From Ramlibacter agri (GTDB lineage: Bacteria; Pseudomonadota; Gammaproteobacteria; Burkholderiales; Burkholderiaceae_C), in assembly GCF_012927085.1 (NCBI RefSeq), contig NZ_JABBFX010000002.1, forward strand, positions 310,001-374,000: 64,000 nt of DNA. Direction: 5' to 3'. Below the pieces are notes generated by a model. It was not told the DNA's origin. It searched no databases and saw nothing but the letters and a program-made list of their open reading frames with translations. Made by a program: the position numbers and the translations under genes. Positions 30,038-37,770 of this stretch are shown here, in pieces; the stretch's first letter is position 1; each line of letters starts with the position of its first letter.

Positions 30038-30931
30038 TCAGCGCGCGGCCGCCTGCCGCCGGACCTCGTTGCGCTTCATCTGCAGGTACTCGTCGCGTTC
30101 CACCTCGTGCAGCTGGCGCGGGAATTTCTCGGTGCCGTCGAACCACGAGGCCAGCCGCTTCTCCAGCCGCTCGGACGGCGGCGCGGCCAGCGAACGCAGG
30201 TAGGAGTCGATGGCGAGGTAGTAGCGCATCGTGTTGCGCTCGACCACGCCGCGCATGCCGCCGACGAAGCCGTCCTCGCCGCCCTGCGCCCCGGGCTCCT
30301 GGCGGGTGAAGCCCACCTTGTCGCGGCCGGCGGTGCCCAGGTAGAGCTGCAAGGCTATCGAGCTGGCCGTGCCGTAGGCCAGGCCGTAGCCCATGCGCAG
30401 GAAGGTGCGGTTGCCGGGCAGCGGCACGGCCTCCACCAGCAGCGTGTAGTCGCGCGTGCCGTAAGGGCCTTCGGGCGCGGTCATCTGGATGCCGAAATAG
30501 TCCGCCGTCTTCGTCGGCGGCCGCCAGCCGAAGCGCAGCAGCGAAGCCGAATCCACGTCCTGCTCGACTTTCCGCCCCACGCGCAGCTCCAGCACCGTCT
30601 CGCCGTTCGCCTCGGTGCGCCGGCAGTACTTGGTGTTGAGATGCAGGATGAGGATGTCGCACCATTGCGCGGGATCGACGAGCGCGCCGGTCACCACCGC
30701 GAACGGATGGTCCAGCACCGCGTAGACGCTGCCGTCGATGCGGCGCTGCGCCTCTTCGGACTGCAGCACCAGCGGGCCGCCGAACTGGTTGCTGGCCAGC
30801 TGCGGGCCCAGGCTGTCGTACCTGGCCTTGAGGCCTGCCGCGCCGAGCGGGGCCGCCAGCGCCGGCAGCGCGGCCAGCAGCATGCAGAGCGCGAGCAGGC
30901 GGGCCAGCCAGCGATTTTGCAAGGTTTGCAT
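30038..30931 (-). CDS. Secreted protein of unknown function, paralogue A
   Basis: This 297-residue paralogue of the neighbouring gene has its own signal peptide (RLLALCMLLAALPALAAP, cut near residue 27). The same blocks are conserved: VYAVLDHPFAVVTGALVDPA, WCDILILHLNTKYC, GPYGTRDYTLL, YLGTAGRDKVGF, ERNTMRYYLAIDSYL and SWFDGTEKFPRQLHEVERDE. It differs by an inserted QEPGAQGGED loop. It starts 22 bases after the histidine-kinase stop, so the three genes probably form one transcript. The duplication looks old, since similarity is clear but not high. Function is unknown. Confidence 0.75.
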   Translation of the reverse strand: MQTLQNRWLARLLALCMLLAALPALAAPLGAAGLKARYDSLGPQLASNQFGGPLVLQSEEAQRRIDGSVYAVLDHPFAVVTGALVDPAQWCDILILHLNTKYCRRTEANGETVLELRVGRKVEQDVDSASLLRFGWRPPTKTADYFGIQMTAPEGPYGTRDYTLLVEAVPLPGNRTFLRMGYGLAYGTASSIALQLYLGTAGRDKVGFTRQEPGAQGGEDGFVGGMRGVVERNTMRYYLAIDSYLRSLAAPPSERLEKRLASWFDGTEKFPRQLHEVERDEYLQMKRNEVRRQAAAR

Positions 30932-30953
30932 GGCTCCCTCCTTCGAGCCCAGC

Positions 30954-31997
30954 TTAGCGCTGCGGCCGGGCCTCCGCAACGCGGGCGCCGGCCTGCCGCT
31001 CCAGCGGGATGCGCACCTCGATGCAGGTGCCCTCCCCCGGCGCCGTGGCGATGGCCAGGGTGCCGCGCAGCAGCCGCGCGCGTTCGCGTAGGCCCGCGAG
31101 CCCGAGCGACGAAGCCTTGCGCGGTTCGGCCAGCCAGAAGCCGGCGCCGTCGTCCTGCACGCGCAGCAGCACCTCGCTTTCGTCCCGCCCCAGGCACACC
31201 GCCACCTGGTGCGCGTGCGCATGCTTGCCGACGTTGGCCAGCGACTCCTGCACGATGCGGAAGATGGCGGTGGCGTGCGGCTCCTGCAGTTGCAGGCTTT
31301 CGTCCACCCGCAGTTCGCAGGCGACACCATGCCGCTGCGTGAAGCCGGCGGCCAGCCACTCGATGGCGGGCACCAGGCCCAGGTCGTCCAGCACCAGCGG
31401 CCGCAGGTCGGCGGCGATGCGCCGGGTGGCCCCGACCGCCTGATCGAGCAGCCCGAGCATCTGCGCCAGCTTGGCGCCGGCGCCGTGCTCCTCCAGGTGG
31501 TCGCGCAGCCAGTTCACGTCCATCTTCAGGGCCGTGAGCATCTGCGCCAGTTCGTCGTGCAGTTCGCGGGCGATGCGCGCCTTTTCCTGCTCGCGCGCGC
31601 TGCTCGCCTCGGCGGCGAAGGCGGCCAGCTCCTGCTGCGCCTGCACGCGATCGCTGACGTCCCGCACCACCAGCGTGGCGAGCTCGCCTTCGTGGGTCTG
31701 CACGCGCGACAGCGAAGCCTCCAGCGGAAACTCCTCGCCGGCGGCGCGCAGGCCACGCCCGGCCGCGGCCAGCTGCCGCGCGCCGGCTGTCTCGCTGCGC
31801 AGGCGGGGCGGCAGCAGCATCTCCACGTGCCGGCCCAGCGCCTGCGGCGCCGTCCAGCCGAAGATGCGCTCGGCCGCGCGGTTGAACAGCACGATGCGCT
31901 GTCCTTCATCCACCGTGACGATCGCGTCCATGGCCGAATCGAGCAGGCCTGCCTGCCAGGCAGCCCGTTCGGCGTCCGACAACGCGAAGGAGCCCAT
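30954..31997 (-). CDS. Cytoplasmic PAS-domain sensor histidine kinase (NarX/DegS-like)
   Basis: This 347-residue kinase has no membrane helix. A PAS domain spans about residues 15-115 (DAIVTVDEGQRIVLFNRAAE, GRHVEMLLPP). The HisKA_3 dimerisation domain has the phosphoacceptor His147 in KARIARELHDELAQML, and the HATPase_c domain has FRIVQESLANVGKHAHA and VQDDGAGFWL. C-terminal SLGLAGLRERARLLRGTL is typical of NarL-type partners. The ATG at 31997 follows GGAGGGC. No response-regulator gene is adjacent in this window, so its partner is unknown. It leads two secreted-protein genes on the same strand. Confidence 0.9.
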   Translation of the reverse strand: MGSFALSDAERAAWQAGLLDSAMDAIVTVDEGQRIVLFNRAAERIFGWTAPQALGRHVEMLLPPRLRSETAGARQLAAAGRGLRAAGEEFPLEASLSRVQTHEGELATLVVRDVSDRVQAQQELAAFAAEASSAREQEKARIARELHDELAQMLTALKMDVNWLRDHLEEHGAGAKLAQMLGLLDQAVGATRRIAADLRPLVLDDLGLVPAIEWLAAGFTQRHGVACELRVDESLQLQEPHATAIFRIVQESLANVGKHAHAHQVAVCLGRDESEVLLRVQDDGAGFWLAEPRKASSLGLAGLRERARLLRGTLAIATAPGEGTCIEVRIPLERQAGARVAEARPQR

Positions 31998-32088
31998 GCA
32001 CCGCCCTCCTTGGTTTCGGCGTTCGGCGCAGCATAAGCCGCAGCGCCGGTGGCGGCGCTGGGACTTTGGGGCAATAGGAGGGGGAGAC

Positions 32089-32118
32089 AGCCGGGGTCCG
32101 CGGACGCGGAACCCGGCT
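32089..32118 (-). terminator. Hairpin after ppiD, probable terminator
   Basis: A 13-base-pair stem with one mismatch (AGCCGGG arm and its complement) closes a four-base loop, 23 bases beyond the ppiD stop. It lacks a clean T-run on the minus strand, so termination is likely but not certain. Confidence 0.45.
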
Positions 32119-32140
32119 TGCGAGCGGCGCGAACGAGCGC

Positions 32141-34054
32141 TTATTGCGCGTCGTCCTTCGGCTTGGCGACGTTGATCTGGACCTTGAAGCGGGCCTTCAG
32201 CATGTCGTAGTAGGCCTGCGCCTCGGCGGCCGTCCAGGCGCGCGTGTACTGCTGCATTTCGGCCTTGGCCTGCGCCTCGGCCGGCGTCTCGCGCGGCAGC
32301 ACCTTGTTCACCTTGACGACGGCGAAACCCTCGGGACCCAGGTCCACGCCCACCCAGGCGGGCAGCGCGCTGGCGTCGGCGCGCAGGGCGGCTTCGATCA
32401 CCTTGCCCGGAAGCTTGCCGGCGTCCTGGCGCGAGACCGTCTGCGCGGCGGGCAGCGTGGCGGCATCGGGCTTGGCCTTCCAGGCCGCCAGCTTCTCCTG
32501 GCCGTCCTTGCGGGCCAGTTCGGCCGCCTGCTGCTGCACGACCAGGTCGCGCACCTGCTGCTTCACCTCGGCGAAGGGCTTGGTGCGCGCCGGCTGGTGC
32601 GACACGATGCGGCCGGACACCATCTGGTTGCCGCCGATCTCCAGCGCCTCGGTGTTGCGCTTCTTGTCCACCGCATCCGGGCCGAACAGCGCCTGCAGGA
32701 ACTTCGGGTTGGCCAGCGGGCCGGTGGCGCCGGGCGCGGGCAGGCGCGTGACGTTGTCCGCCTTGTGGATTTCCAGCTTCAGCTTGTCGGCCACCGGCTT
32801 CAGGCTGTCGGACTGCTCGTAGACCGTGTTGCTGAAGGTCTCGGCGGCCTCGGCGAACTTCTTCTGCGCCTGCTGCTTCTGCACTTCGGCTTCCAGCTGG
32901 GGCTTCAACTCCGCGAAGGACTTCGGCTTTTCGCCGCGGATGTCGGTGAGCTTGATGATGTGGAAGCCGAAGTCGGATTCCACCAGGCCGCTGATCTCGC
33001 CCTTCTTCAGCGCGAAGGCCGCGTCCTCGAAAGGCTTGGTCATCGCGCCGCGGCCGAAGTAGTCGAGGTCGCCGCCGTTGGCCGCCGAGCCCGGGTCCTG
33101 CGAATTCTTCTTCGCCACCTCGGCGAAGCTTTCCGGGTTCTTCTTCACCTGCGCCAGCAGCGCTTCGGCCTTCGCCCTGGCCTTGGCCTTGTCGTCGGCG
33201 CTCGCGCCCTTGGGCACGGCGACCAGGATGTGGCTCGCGCGGCGCTCCTCCTGGCCGCCCAGGCGCATGGCGTTCTGGTCGTAGTAGTTCTTCAGGTCCT
33301 GCTCGTTGACCGCCAGGCCGCGGGCGACGGCGGGCAGGTCCAGCATCACCCATTCGATGCTCGCCTGCTCCGGGGCCTGGAACAGCTTCGGGTTGGCCTG
33401 GTAGAAGGCCTCCAGCTCCGCGTCGGTGGGCTGCACCTTGGCCTGGAAATCGGCCGGGGTGAAGCGCGCCACCTGCACTTCGCGGCGCTCGAAGTAGCTG
33501 TTCAGGGAGACTCCTGCCTGCGCAGCGCCGGCCAGCGCGGTGTCGGTGACTCCGCCCAGGACCTGGCGCGTGGCGAGTTCGCCGCGCATCGAGTTCTCGA
33601 ACATCTCCGGGGTCATGCCCTGCGCGGCCAGCAGCTGGCGATAGCGCTCCACGTCCAGGCTGCCATCGGGCTTGCGCAGCATGGCGATCAGCTCGTTCTT
33701 CTGCAACTCGCGCGCCAGCCGCTGGTCACCCACGGTCAGGTTGTTGTGTTCCACCGCCGCAGCGAGCACCTGGTCGCGCACCATGCGCTCCAGCGTCGAA
33801 TACTTGGCGGCGGGCGAGTCGAGCAGCTTGGGGTCGACGTTGGGCGCCTGCTGGCGGATGCGATCCACCTGCTGCTTGTGCGCGTTGTCCCAGTCCTGCT
33901 GCGTGATGTCGCGGCCGTCGACCTTGGCGACCGTCTCGCCCCGCTCGCGGTACCGGTTGTAGCCTTCCAGGCCGAACAGTACGAACGAGGGGAAGATGAG
34001 CAGGAACAGCAGCCACTGCATCACCTTGTTGTGCTTGCGGACGAAATCGAACAT
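32141..34054 (-). CDS. ppiD: PpiD-type periplasmic peptidyl-prolyl isomerase/chaperone
   Basis: This 637-residue membrane-anchored chaperone sits at the Sec translocon. The N-terminal helix (KVMQWLLFLLIFPSFVLFGL, about residues 10-29) anchors it. A SurA-like N-domain follows (residues 30-200: VDGRDITQQDWDNAHKQQ, MRGELATRQVL). A parvulin-like domain with RRASHILVAVP and DYFGRGAMTKPFEDAAFALK lies at about residues 265-360, then a C-terminal SurA-like region. The parvulin part looks complete. It lies downstream of hupB and tRNA-Val, as ppiD follows hupB in many proteobacteria, but a terminator separates them here. Confidence 0.92.
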   Translation of the reverse strand: MFDFVRKHNKVMQWLLFLLIFPSFVLFGLEGYNRYRERGETVAKVDGRDITQQDWDNAHKQQVDRIRQQAPNVDPKLLDSPAAKYSTLERMVRDQVLAAAVEHNNLTVGDQRLARELQKNELIAMLRKPDGSLDVERYRQLLAAQGMTPEMFENSMRGELATRQVLGGVTDTALAGAAQAGVSLNSYFERREVQVARFTPADFQAKVQPTDAELEAFYQANPKLFQAPEQASIEWVMLDLPAVARGLAVNEQDLKNYYDQNAMRLGGQEERRASHILVAVPKGASADDKAKARAKAEALLAQVKKNPESFAEVAKKNSQDPGSAANGGDLDYFGRGAMTKPFEDAAFALKKGEISGLVESDFGFHIIKLTDIRGEKPKSFAELKPQLEAEVQKQQAQKKFAEAAETFSNTVYEQSDSLKPVADKLKLEIHKADNVTRLPAPGATGPLANPKFLQALFGPDAVDKKRNTEALEIGGNQMVSGRIVSHQPARTKPFAEVKQQVRDLVVQQQAAELARKDGQEKLAAWKAKPDAATLPAAQTVSRQDAGKLPGKVIEAALRADASALPAWVGVDLGPEGFAVVKVNKVLPRETPAEAQAKAEMQQYTRAWTAAEAQAYYDMLKARFKVQINVAKPKDDAQ

Positions 34055-34081
34055 GGGATCAGGAGTCTCGTGGGGAATACC

Positions 34082-34111
34082 AAAAAGGCGAACCGACCTC
34101 GGTTCGCCTTT
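34082..34111 (-). terminator. Intrinsic terminator after tRNA-Val
   Basis: Read on the minus strand, an 11-base-pair stem (AAAGGCGAACC with GGTTCGCCTTT) closes a six-base loop and is followed by TTTT. It lies five bases after the tRNA-Val 3' end and would end the hupB-tRNA transcript before ppiD. Confidence 0.85.
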
Positions 34112-34116
34112 GTTGT

Positions 34117-34192
34117 TGGTGGGTGCTGACGGGATCGAACCGCCGACCTACGCCTTGTAAGGGCGCCGCTCTACCAGCTGAGCTAAGCACCC
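34117..34192 (-). tRNA. tRNA-Val (anticodon TAC)
   Basis: The cloverleaf is complete on the minus strand. The acceptor is GGGTGCT with AGCACCC, the D-arm GCTC/GAGC, the anticodon loop CTTACAA in a GCGCC/GGCGT stem, and the T-arm GGTTCGATCCC. A discriminator A and encoded CCA complete the 76 bases. It lies 16 bases after the hupB stop, so it is probably cut from the hupB transcript. Confidence 0.96.
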
Positions 34193-34208
34193 CACCGGGA
34201 GCCGACCA

Positions 34209-34481
34209 TCAGTTCAGCGCATCCTTGAGCGCCTTGCCGGGACGGAACTTGGGTACCTTGGCAGCCTTGATTTTAATCTGAGCGCCGGTGCGGGGATTCC
34301 GGCCGCTGCGCGCGGCCCGTTTACCCACCGCGAAAGTGCCGAAACCCACGAGCGAAACCGAGCCGCCTTTTTTCAGCGTGGTCTTCACCGCGCCGATCAT
34401 GGACTCCAGCGCGCGCGTGGCGGCGGCCTTGGAGATATCGGCATGCTTCGCGATGTGCTCGATCAGTTCGGTCTTGTTCAC
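34209..34481 (-). CDS. hupB: DNA-binding protein HU
   Basis: HU is a dimeric nucleoid protein that bends and compacts DNA. The 90-residue length is exact for the family. It has [20 protein letters not shown] at the N-terminus, [20 protein letters not shown] (the DNA-binding arm with the conserved Pro) and [20 protein letters not shown] at the end. The GTG at 34481 is chosen because it gives the invariant N-terminus; GAGGGG precedes it. A near-consensus sigma-70 promoter lies about 130 bases upstream. Confidence 0.96.
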   Translation of the reverse strand: MNKTELIEHIAKHADISKAAATRALESMIGAVKTTLKKGGSVSLVGFGTFAVGKRAARSGRNPRTGAQIKIKAAKVPKFRPGKALKDALN

Positions 34482-34612
34482 GGGGGCCCCTCGGGTATGT
34501 GGTTCTGGACGGTCTTTTGTCAAAAATTCGTCTCCCGTTCCCGCGCTGGCCGCTGCACGGCGATGCGAGGAAGGGGAGACGGTGTCGGCCGGCATGGCGG
34601 CCACTGGCGTCG

Positions 34613-34641
34613 ATTAGAGCCAGCACCGCAAACCGTGTCAA
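34613..34641 (-). promoter_or_regulatory. Near-consensus sigma-70 promoter for hupB-tRNA-Val
   Basis: On the minus strand, TTGACA (34641-34636) and TCTAAT (34618-34613) are separated by exactly 17 bases. This is one of the best core promoters in the window and fits a highly expressed nucleoid-protein gene. The predicted leader is about 125 bases. The rest of the 274-base gap (34482-34755) holds no other gene I can support. Confidence 0.75.
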
Positions 34642-34755
34642 TACGGCCTGCGGCAATACAACACGCGGACGCGCATTGTAGTGGCGCTGCACCAGGCGGA
34701 AATCAGTTTTCCGCCGCGGCGCACCATGTTGCACCGCGGCGCGTCCAGCAAACAG

Positions 34756-35841
34756 TTACAGCGCGGCGGCGATGGCCTTGCCAAGGTCGGAGGTGCTCGC
34801 CTTGCCGCCGATGTCCGGCGTGCGCGGCGCGCCCGACTTCGGGTCCAGCACGCCCTCGATCGCCTTCAGGATGCCGTCGTGCGCGTCCTTGTGGCCCAGG
34901 AACTCCAGCATCATCGCGCCGCACCAGATCTGGCCGATCGGGTTGGCGATGTTCTTGCCGTAGATGTCCGGCGCCGAGCCGTGCACCGGTTCGAACAGCG
35001 AGGGGAACTTGCGGTCCGGGTTCAGGTTGGCGCTGGGCGCGATGCCGATGGTGCCGGTGCAGGCCGGGCCCAGGTCGGACAGGATGTCGCCGAACAGGTT
35101 GCTGGCCACCACCACGTCGAAGAAGTCCGGCCGCTGCACGAAGTGCGCGGTCAGGATGTCGATGTGGAACTTGTCGGTCTTCACGCCGGGGTACTTCTTC
35201 GCCATTTCGGCCACGCGCTCATCCCAATAGGGCATGGTGATCGCGATGCCGTTGGACTTGGTGGCGCTGGTCAGGTGCTTCTTGGGCCGCGACTGGGCCA
35301 GCTCGAAGGCAAACTTCAGCACGCGGTCCACGCCGATGCGGGACATCACCGTCTCCTGCATCACGATCTCGCGCTCGGTGCCGGGGTACATGCGGCCGCC
35401 GATGGAGCTGTATTCGCCCTCGGTGTTCTCGCGCACGATGTACATGTCGATCTCGCCGGGCTCGCGCTTGCTGCCGTCCTTGCGCACCACCGGGGCGACG
35501 ATGCCGGGCATCAGGCGGGCCGGGCGCAGGTTGATGTACTGGTCGAACTCGCGGCGGAACAGCAGCAGCGACTGCCACAGCGACACGTGGTCGGCGATCT
35601 TCTCGGGCCAGCCCACCGCGCCGTAGAAGATGGCGTCGTGGCCGCCGATCAGGTCCTTCCAGTTCTCCGGCAGGTACTTGCCGGTCTTCTCGCAGTATTC
35701 CCAGTTGCCCCACTCGAACACGTCGAACTGCAGGTCGACGCCGTACTTGCGGGCGGCGGCGTCCACCACGCGCATGCCCTCGGGCATGACTTCCTTGCCG
35801 ATGCCGTCGCCGGCGATGACTGCGATGCGCTTCTTGCTCAC
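34756..35841 (-). CDS. Tartrate/D-malate dehydrogenase (isocitrate/isopropylmalate dehydrogenase family)
   Basis: This 361-residue NAD-dependent oxidative decarboxylase resembles tartrate dehydrogenase and D-malate dehydrogenase (DmlA/TtuC) more than LeuB. It has VIAGDGIGKEVMPEGMRV at the N-terminus, INLRPARLMPG and VRENTEGEYSSIGGRMYPGT for acid binding. DVVVASNLFGDILSDLGPA carries the metal-binding Asp residues, and FEPVHGSAPDIYGKNIANPI the cofactor. D-malate would give pyruvate and CO2. The GTG at 35841 overlaps the stop of the upstream hydrolase gene (GTGA) and has AGGAG before it. A LysR gene is divergent, resembling dmlR-dmlA. Confidence 0.9.
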   Translation of the reverse strand: MSKKRIAVIAGDGIGKEVMPEGMRVVDAAARKYGVDLQFDVFEWGNWEYCEKTGKYLPENWKDLIGGHDAIFYGAVGWPEKIADHVSLWQSLLLFRREFDQYINLRPARLMPGIVAPVVRKDGSKREPGEIDMYIVRENTEGEYSSIGGRMYPGTEREIVMQETVMSRIGVDRVLKFAFELAQSRPKKHLTSATKSNGIAITMPYWDERVAEMAKKYPGVKTDKFHIDILTAHFVQRPDFFDVVVASNLFGDILSDLGPACTGTIGIAPSANLNPDRKFPSLFEPVHGSAPDIYGKNIANPIGQIWCGAMMLEFLGHKDAHDGILKAIEGVLDPKSGAPRTPDIGGKASTSDLGKAIAAAL

Positions 35842-36722
35842 TGTGTGCTCCTGAAAAACGAAAGGGATTCCTGCAGAAGCAGCGCCGGGGCTTCTTCCGC
35901 GATGTAGTGGCCGCAGGGCAGGCTGCGGCCGGTGAAACTGCCGGCCGCCGCGCGCCACAGCGACTGCACGTCGAAACAGCGGCCCACCGCGCCGTGCTCG
36001 CCCCACAGCACGCGCAGCGGCTGCGTGAGGCGGCGGCCGGCGTCCTGGTCCGCCTGGTCATGTTCCAGGTCGATGCCGGCGCTGGCACGGTAGTCGGCGC
36101 ACACCGCTTCGGCCGTGCCGGCGATGGCGGCGCAGCGCTCGTATTCCGCCAGCGCCTCCGGCGCGAACGCGGCCAGGCCGGCGTGGCGCGCGCCCATGAC
36201 GGCGCGCACGTAGCGCACCGGGTCGGAGGCGATCAGCGCTTCCGGCAGCGGCGGCGGCTGGATCAGGAAGAACCAGTGCCAGTAGGCGCGGGCGAATGCT
36301 TCCGTCGTATTGCGGTACATGGCCAAGGTGGGCGCGATGTCCAGCAGCAGCATGCGCTCCACGGCCTGCGGATGATCCAGCGCCAGCCTATGCGCGACGC
36401 GCGCGCCGCGGTCGTGGGCCAGCACCTGGAAGCGCTCGTGGCCCAGCGTGCGCATCGCGTGCAGCGCGTCGCGCGCCATCTCGCGCTTGCTGTAGCTGGC
36501 ATTGCGCTCGCCCGCGGCCGGCCGGCCGGAGTCGCCGTAGCCGCGCAGGTCCAGCATCACGACATGAAAGGTCTGCGCGAGCTCCGGCGCAACCCGGTGC
36601 CACATGGCCTGGCTCTGCGGATGACCGTGCAGCAGCAGCAGCGGCGCGCCCTGCCCCGCACGGCGCACCTGCAGCGCGACGCCTTCGCGTTCGAGGCGCA
36701 GCGATTCGAAGCTTTCGAACAT
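35838..36722 (-). CDS. Haloacetate-dehalogenase-like alpha/beta hydrolase
   Basis: This 294-residue alpha/beta hydrolase has the nucleophile elbow LAHDRGARVAHRLALDHP, with Asp (not Ser) as nucleophile and the two Arg that bind the carboxylate in fluoroacetate dehalogenase. The oxyanion motif is LLLHGHPQSQAMWHRVAPEL, and YWHWFFLIQPPPLPE supplies the halide-binding His-Trp pair. The acidic segment is CADYRASAGIDLEHD and the catalytic His is in PCGHYIAEEAP. This pattern matches haloacetate dehalogenases closely, so hydrolysis of a 2-halo acid is predicted. Other aliphatic-acid hydrolysis cannot be excluded. It is translationally coupled to the D-malate dehydrogenase gene. Confidence 0.88.
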   Translation of the reverse strand: MFESFESLRLEREGVALQVRRAGQGAPLLLLHGHPQSQAMWHRVAPELAQTFHVVMLDLRGYGDSGRPAAGERNASYSKREMARDALHAMRTLGHERFQVLAHDRGARVAHRLALDHPQAVERMLLLDIAPTLAMYRNTTEAFARAYWHWFFLIQPPPLPEALIASDPVRYVRAVMGARHAGLAAFAPEALAEYERCAAIAGTAEAVCADYRASAGIDLEHDQADQDAGRRLTQPLRVLWGEHGAVGRCFDVQSLWRAAAGSFTGRSLPCGHYIAEEAPALLLQESLSFFRSTQ

Positions 36723-36789
36723 GGCGCCGATTCTCGGGCCGGAGCCCGTGGCCCACAAGCAATAATCCGGCAAGCGATTCTTTCCATTC

Positions 36790-37770
36790 GTGCAGCAATC
36801 CAGTTCCCCTCCCCTCGACCGCGGCGACCTCCAGCTGCTGCTCGCGATCAAGCAACAAGGCAGCCTGGCCGGCGCCGCCACCGCCGCCGGCGTGGTGCCC
36901 TCGGTCATCACCAAGCGGCTCGCCGCGCTCGAAGCCCGGCTGGGCCTCAAGCTGTTCCAGCGCACCACGCGGCGCGTGGTGCCCACGCCGGAAGGCGAAG
37001 TGCTGTGCCAGCGCGCCGTAGCCCTGCTGGAAGGCTTCGCTGCGATGGAAGCGGAACTGCAGGAGCGGCAGAAGGAGCCGGTGGGCCGCATCCGCCTCGC
37101 CGCCACTTTCGGCTTCGGCCGCCTGTGGCTCGGGCCGGCGCTGGCCGATTTTCAGGCGCGGCATCCGCAGCTGGAGCTGCAGTTGCAACTGGTGGAACAG
37201 TTGCCGGACCTGGCGTTGGAAGGCTACGACGGCGCCGTCTGGCTGTGGTCGGTGCGCGGCCAGCGCGCCAGCGAATGGACCGGCCGCCGCCTCGCGCGCA
37301 ATCAACGCGTGCTGGTGGCTTCGCCCGACTACCTGCGCCGGCACGGCACGCCGCAGGGCGTGGAGGAGCTGGCGCAGCACGCCTGCCTGGTCGTGCGCGA
37401 GAACGAGCAATTCGAAGTCTGGCGGCTGCAGCGCGAACGCGACCGCACGGAGATGCGGGTGCGCGTGGGCAGCCCGCTTTCCAGCAACTCCGGGGAACTC
37501 GTGCGCGACTGGTGCCTGGCCGGGCACGGAATCATGCTGCGCAGCCTGTGGGACATCGCCGCCCCGCTGGCCAGCGGTGAACTGGTGCGCGTGCTACCCG
37601 GCTACGCGATGGTCGACGCGGACATCCACTGGCTGGCGCCGCACACGCCGACGACGCCACGGCGCATCCGGCTGCTGGTGGATTTCCTGGCCGAGCGCTT
37701 CCGCGCCGAGCCGTGGAAGCTCAAGCCCGCTTCGGCGGCCGCACGACCAGGCTCACGCCCACGGCGGTGA
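36790..37770 (+). CDS. LysR-family transcriptional regulator
   Basis: This 326-residue regulator has an N-terminal winged helix-turn-helix (GDLQLLLAIKQQGSLAGAAT to LKLFQRTTRRVVPTPEG, about residues 11-70) and a periplasmic-binding-protein-like effector domain (about 95-300). It reads from GTG at 36790. It is divergent from the dehalogenase/dehydrogenase pair across 67 bases, the classic layout for a LysR protein controlling its neighbour. Its last 50 bases overlap the convergent EamA gene. The effector is probably a dicarboxylate or halo-acid, an inference from context. Confidence 0.9.
   Translation: MQQSSSPPLDRGDLQLLLAIKQQGSLAGAATAAGVVPSVITKRLAALEARLGLKLFQRTTRRVVPTPEGEVLCQRAVALLEGFAAMEAELQERQKEPVGRIRLAATFGFGRLWLGPALADFQARHPQLELQLQLVEQLPDLALEGYDGAVWLWSVRGQRASEWTGRRLARNQRVLVASPDYLRRHGTPQGVEELAQHACLVVRENEQFEVWRLQRERDRTEMRVRVGSPLSSNSGELVRDWCLAGHGIMLRSLWDIAAPLASGELVRVLPGYAMVDADIHWLAPHTPTTPRRIRLLVDFLAERFRAEPWKLKPASAAARPGSRPRR

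Noticed and set aside
28959..34192. tRNA genes as integration sites of a mobile element
   Set aside because: No integrase, no duplicated tRNA 3' end and no compositional break are visible near either tRNA.
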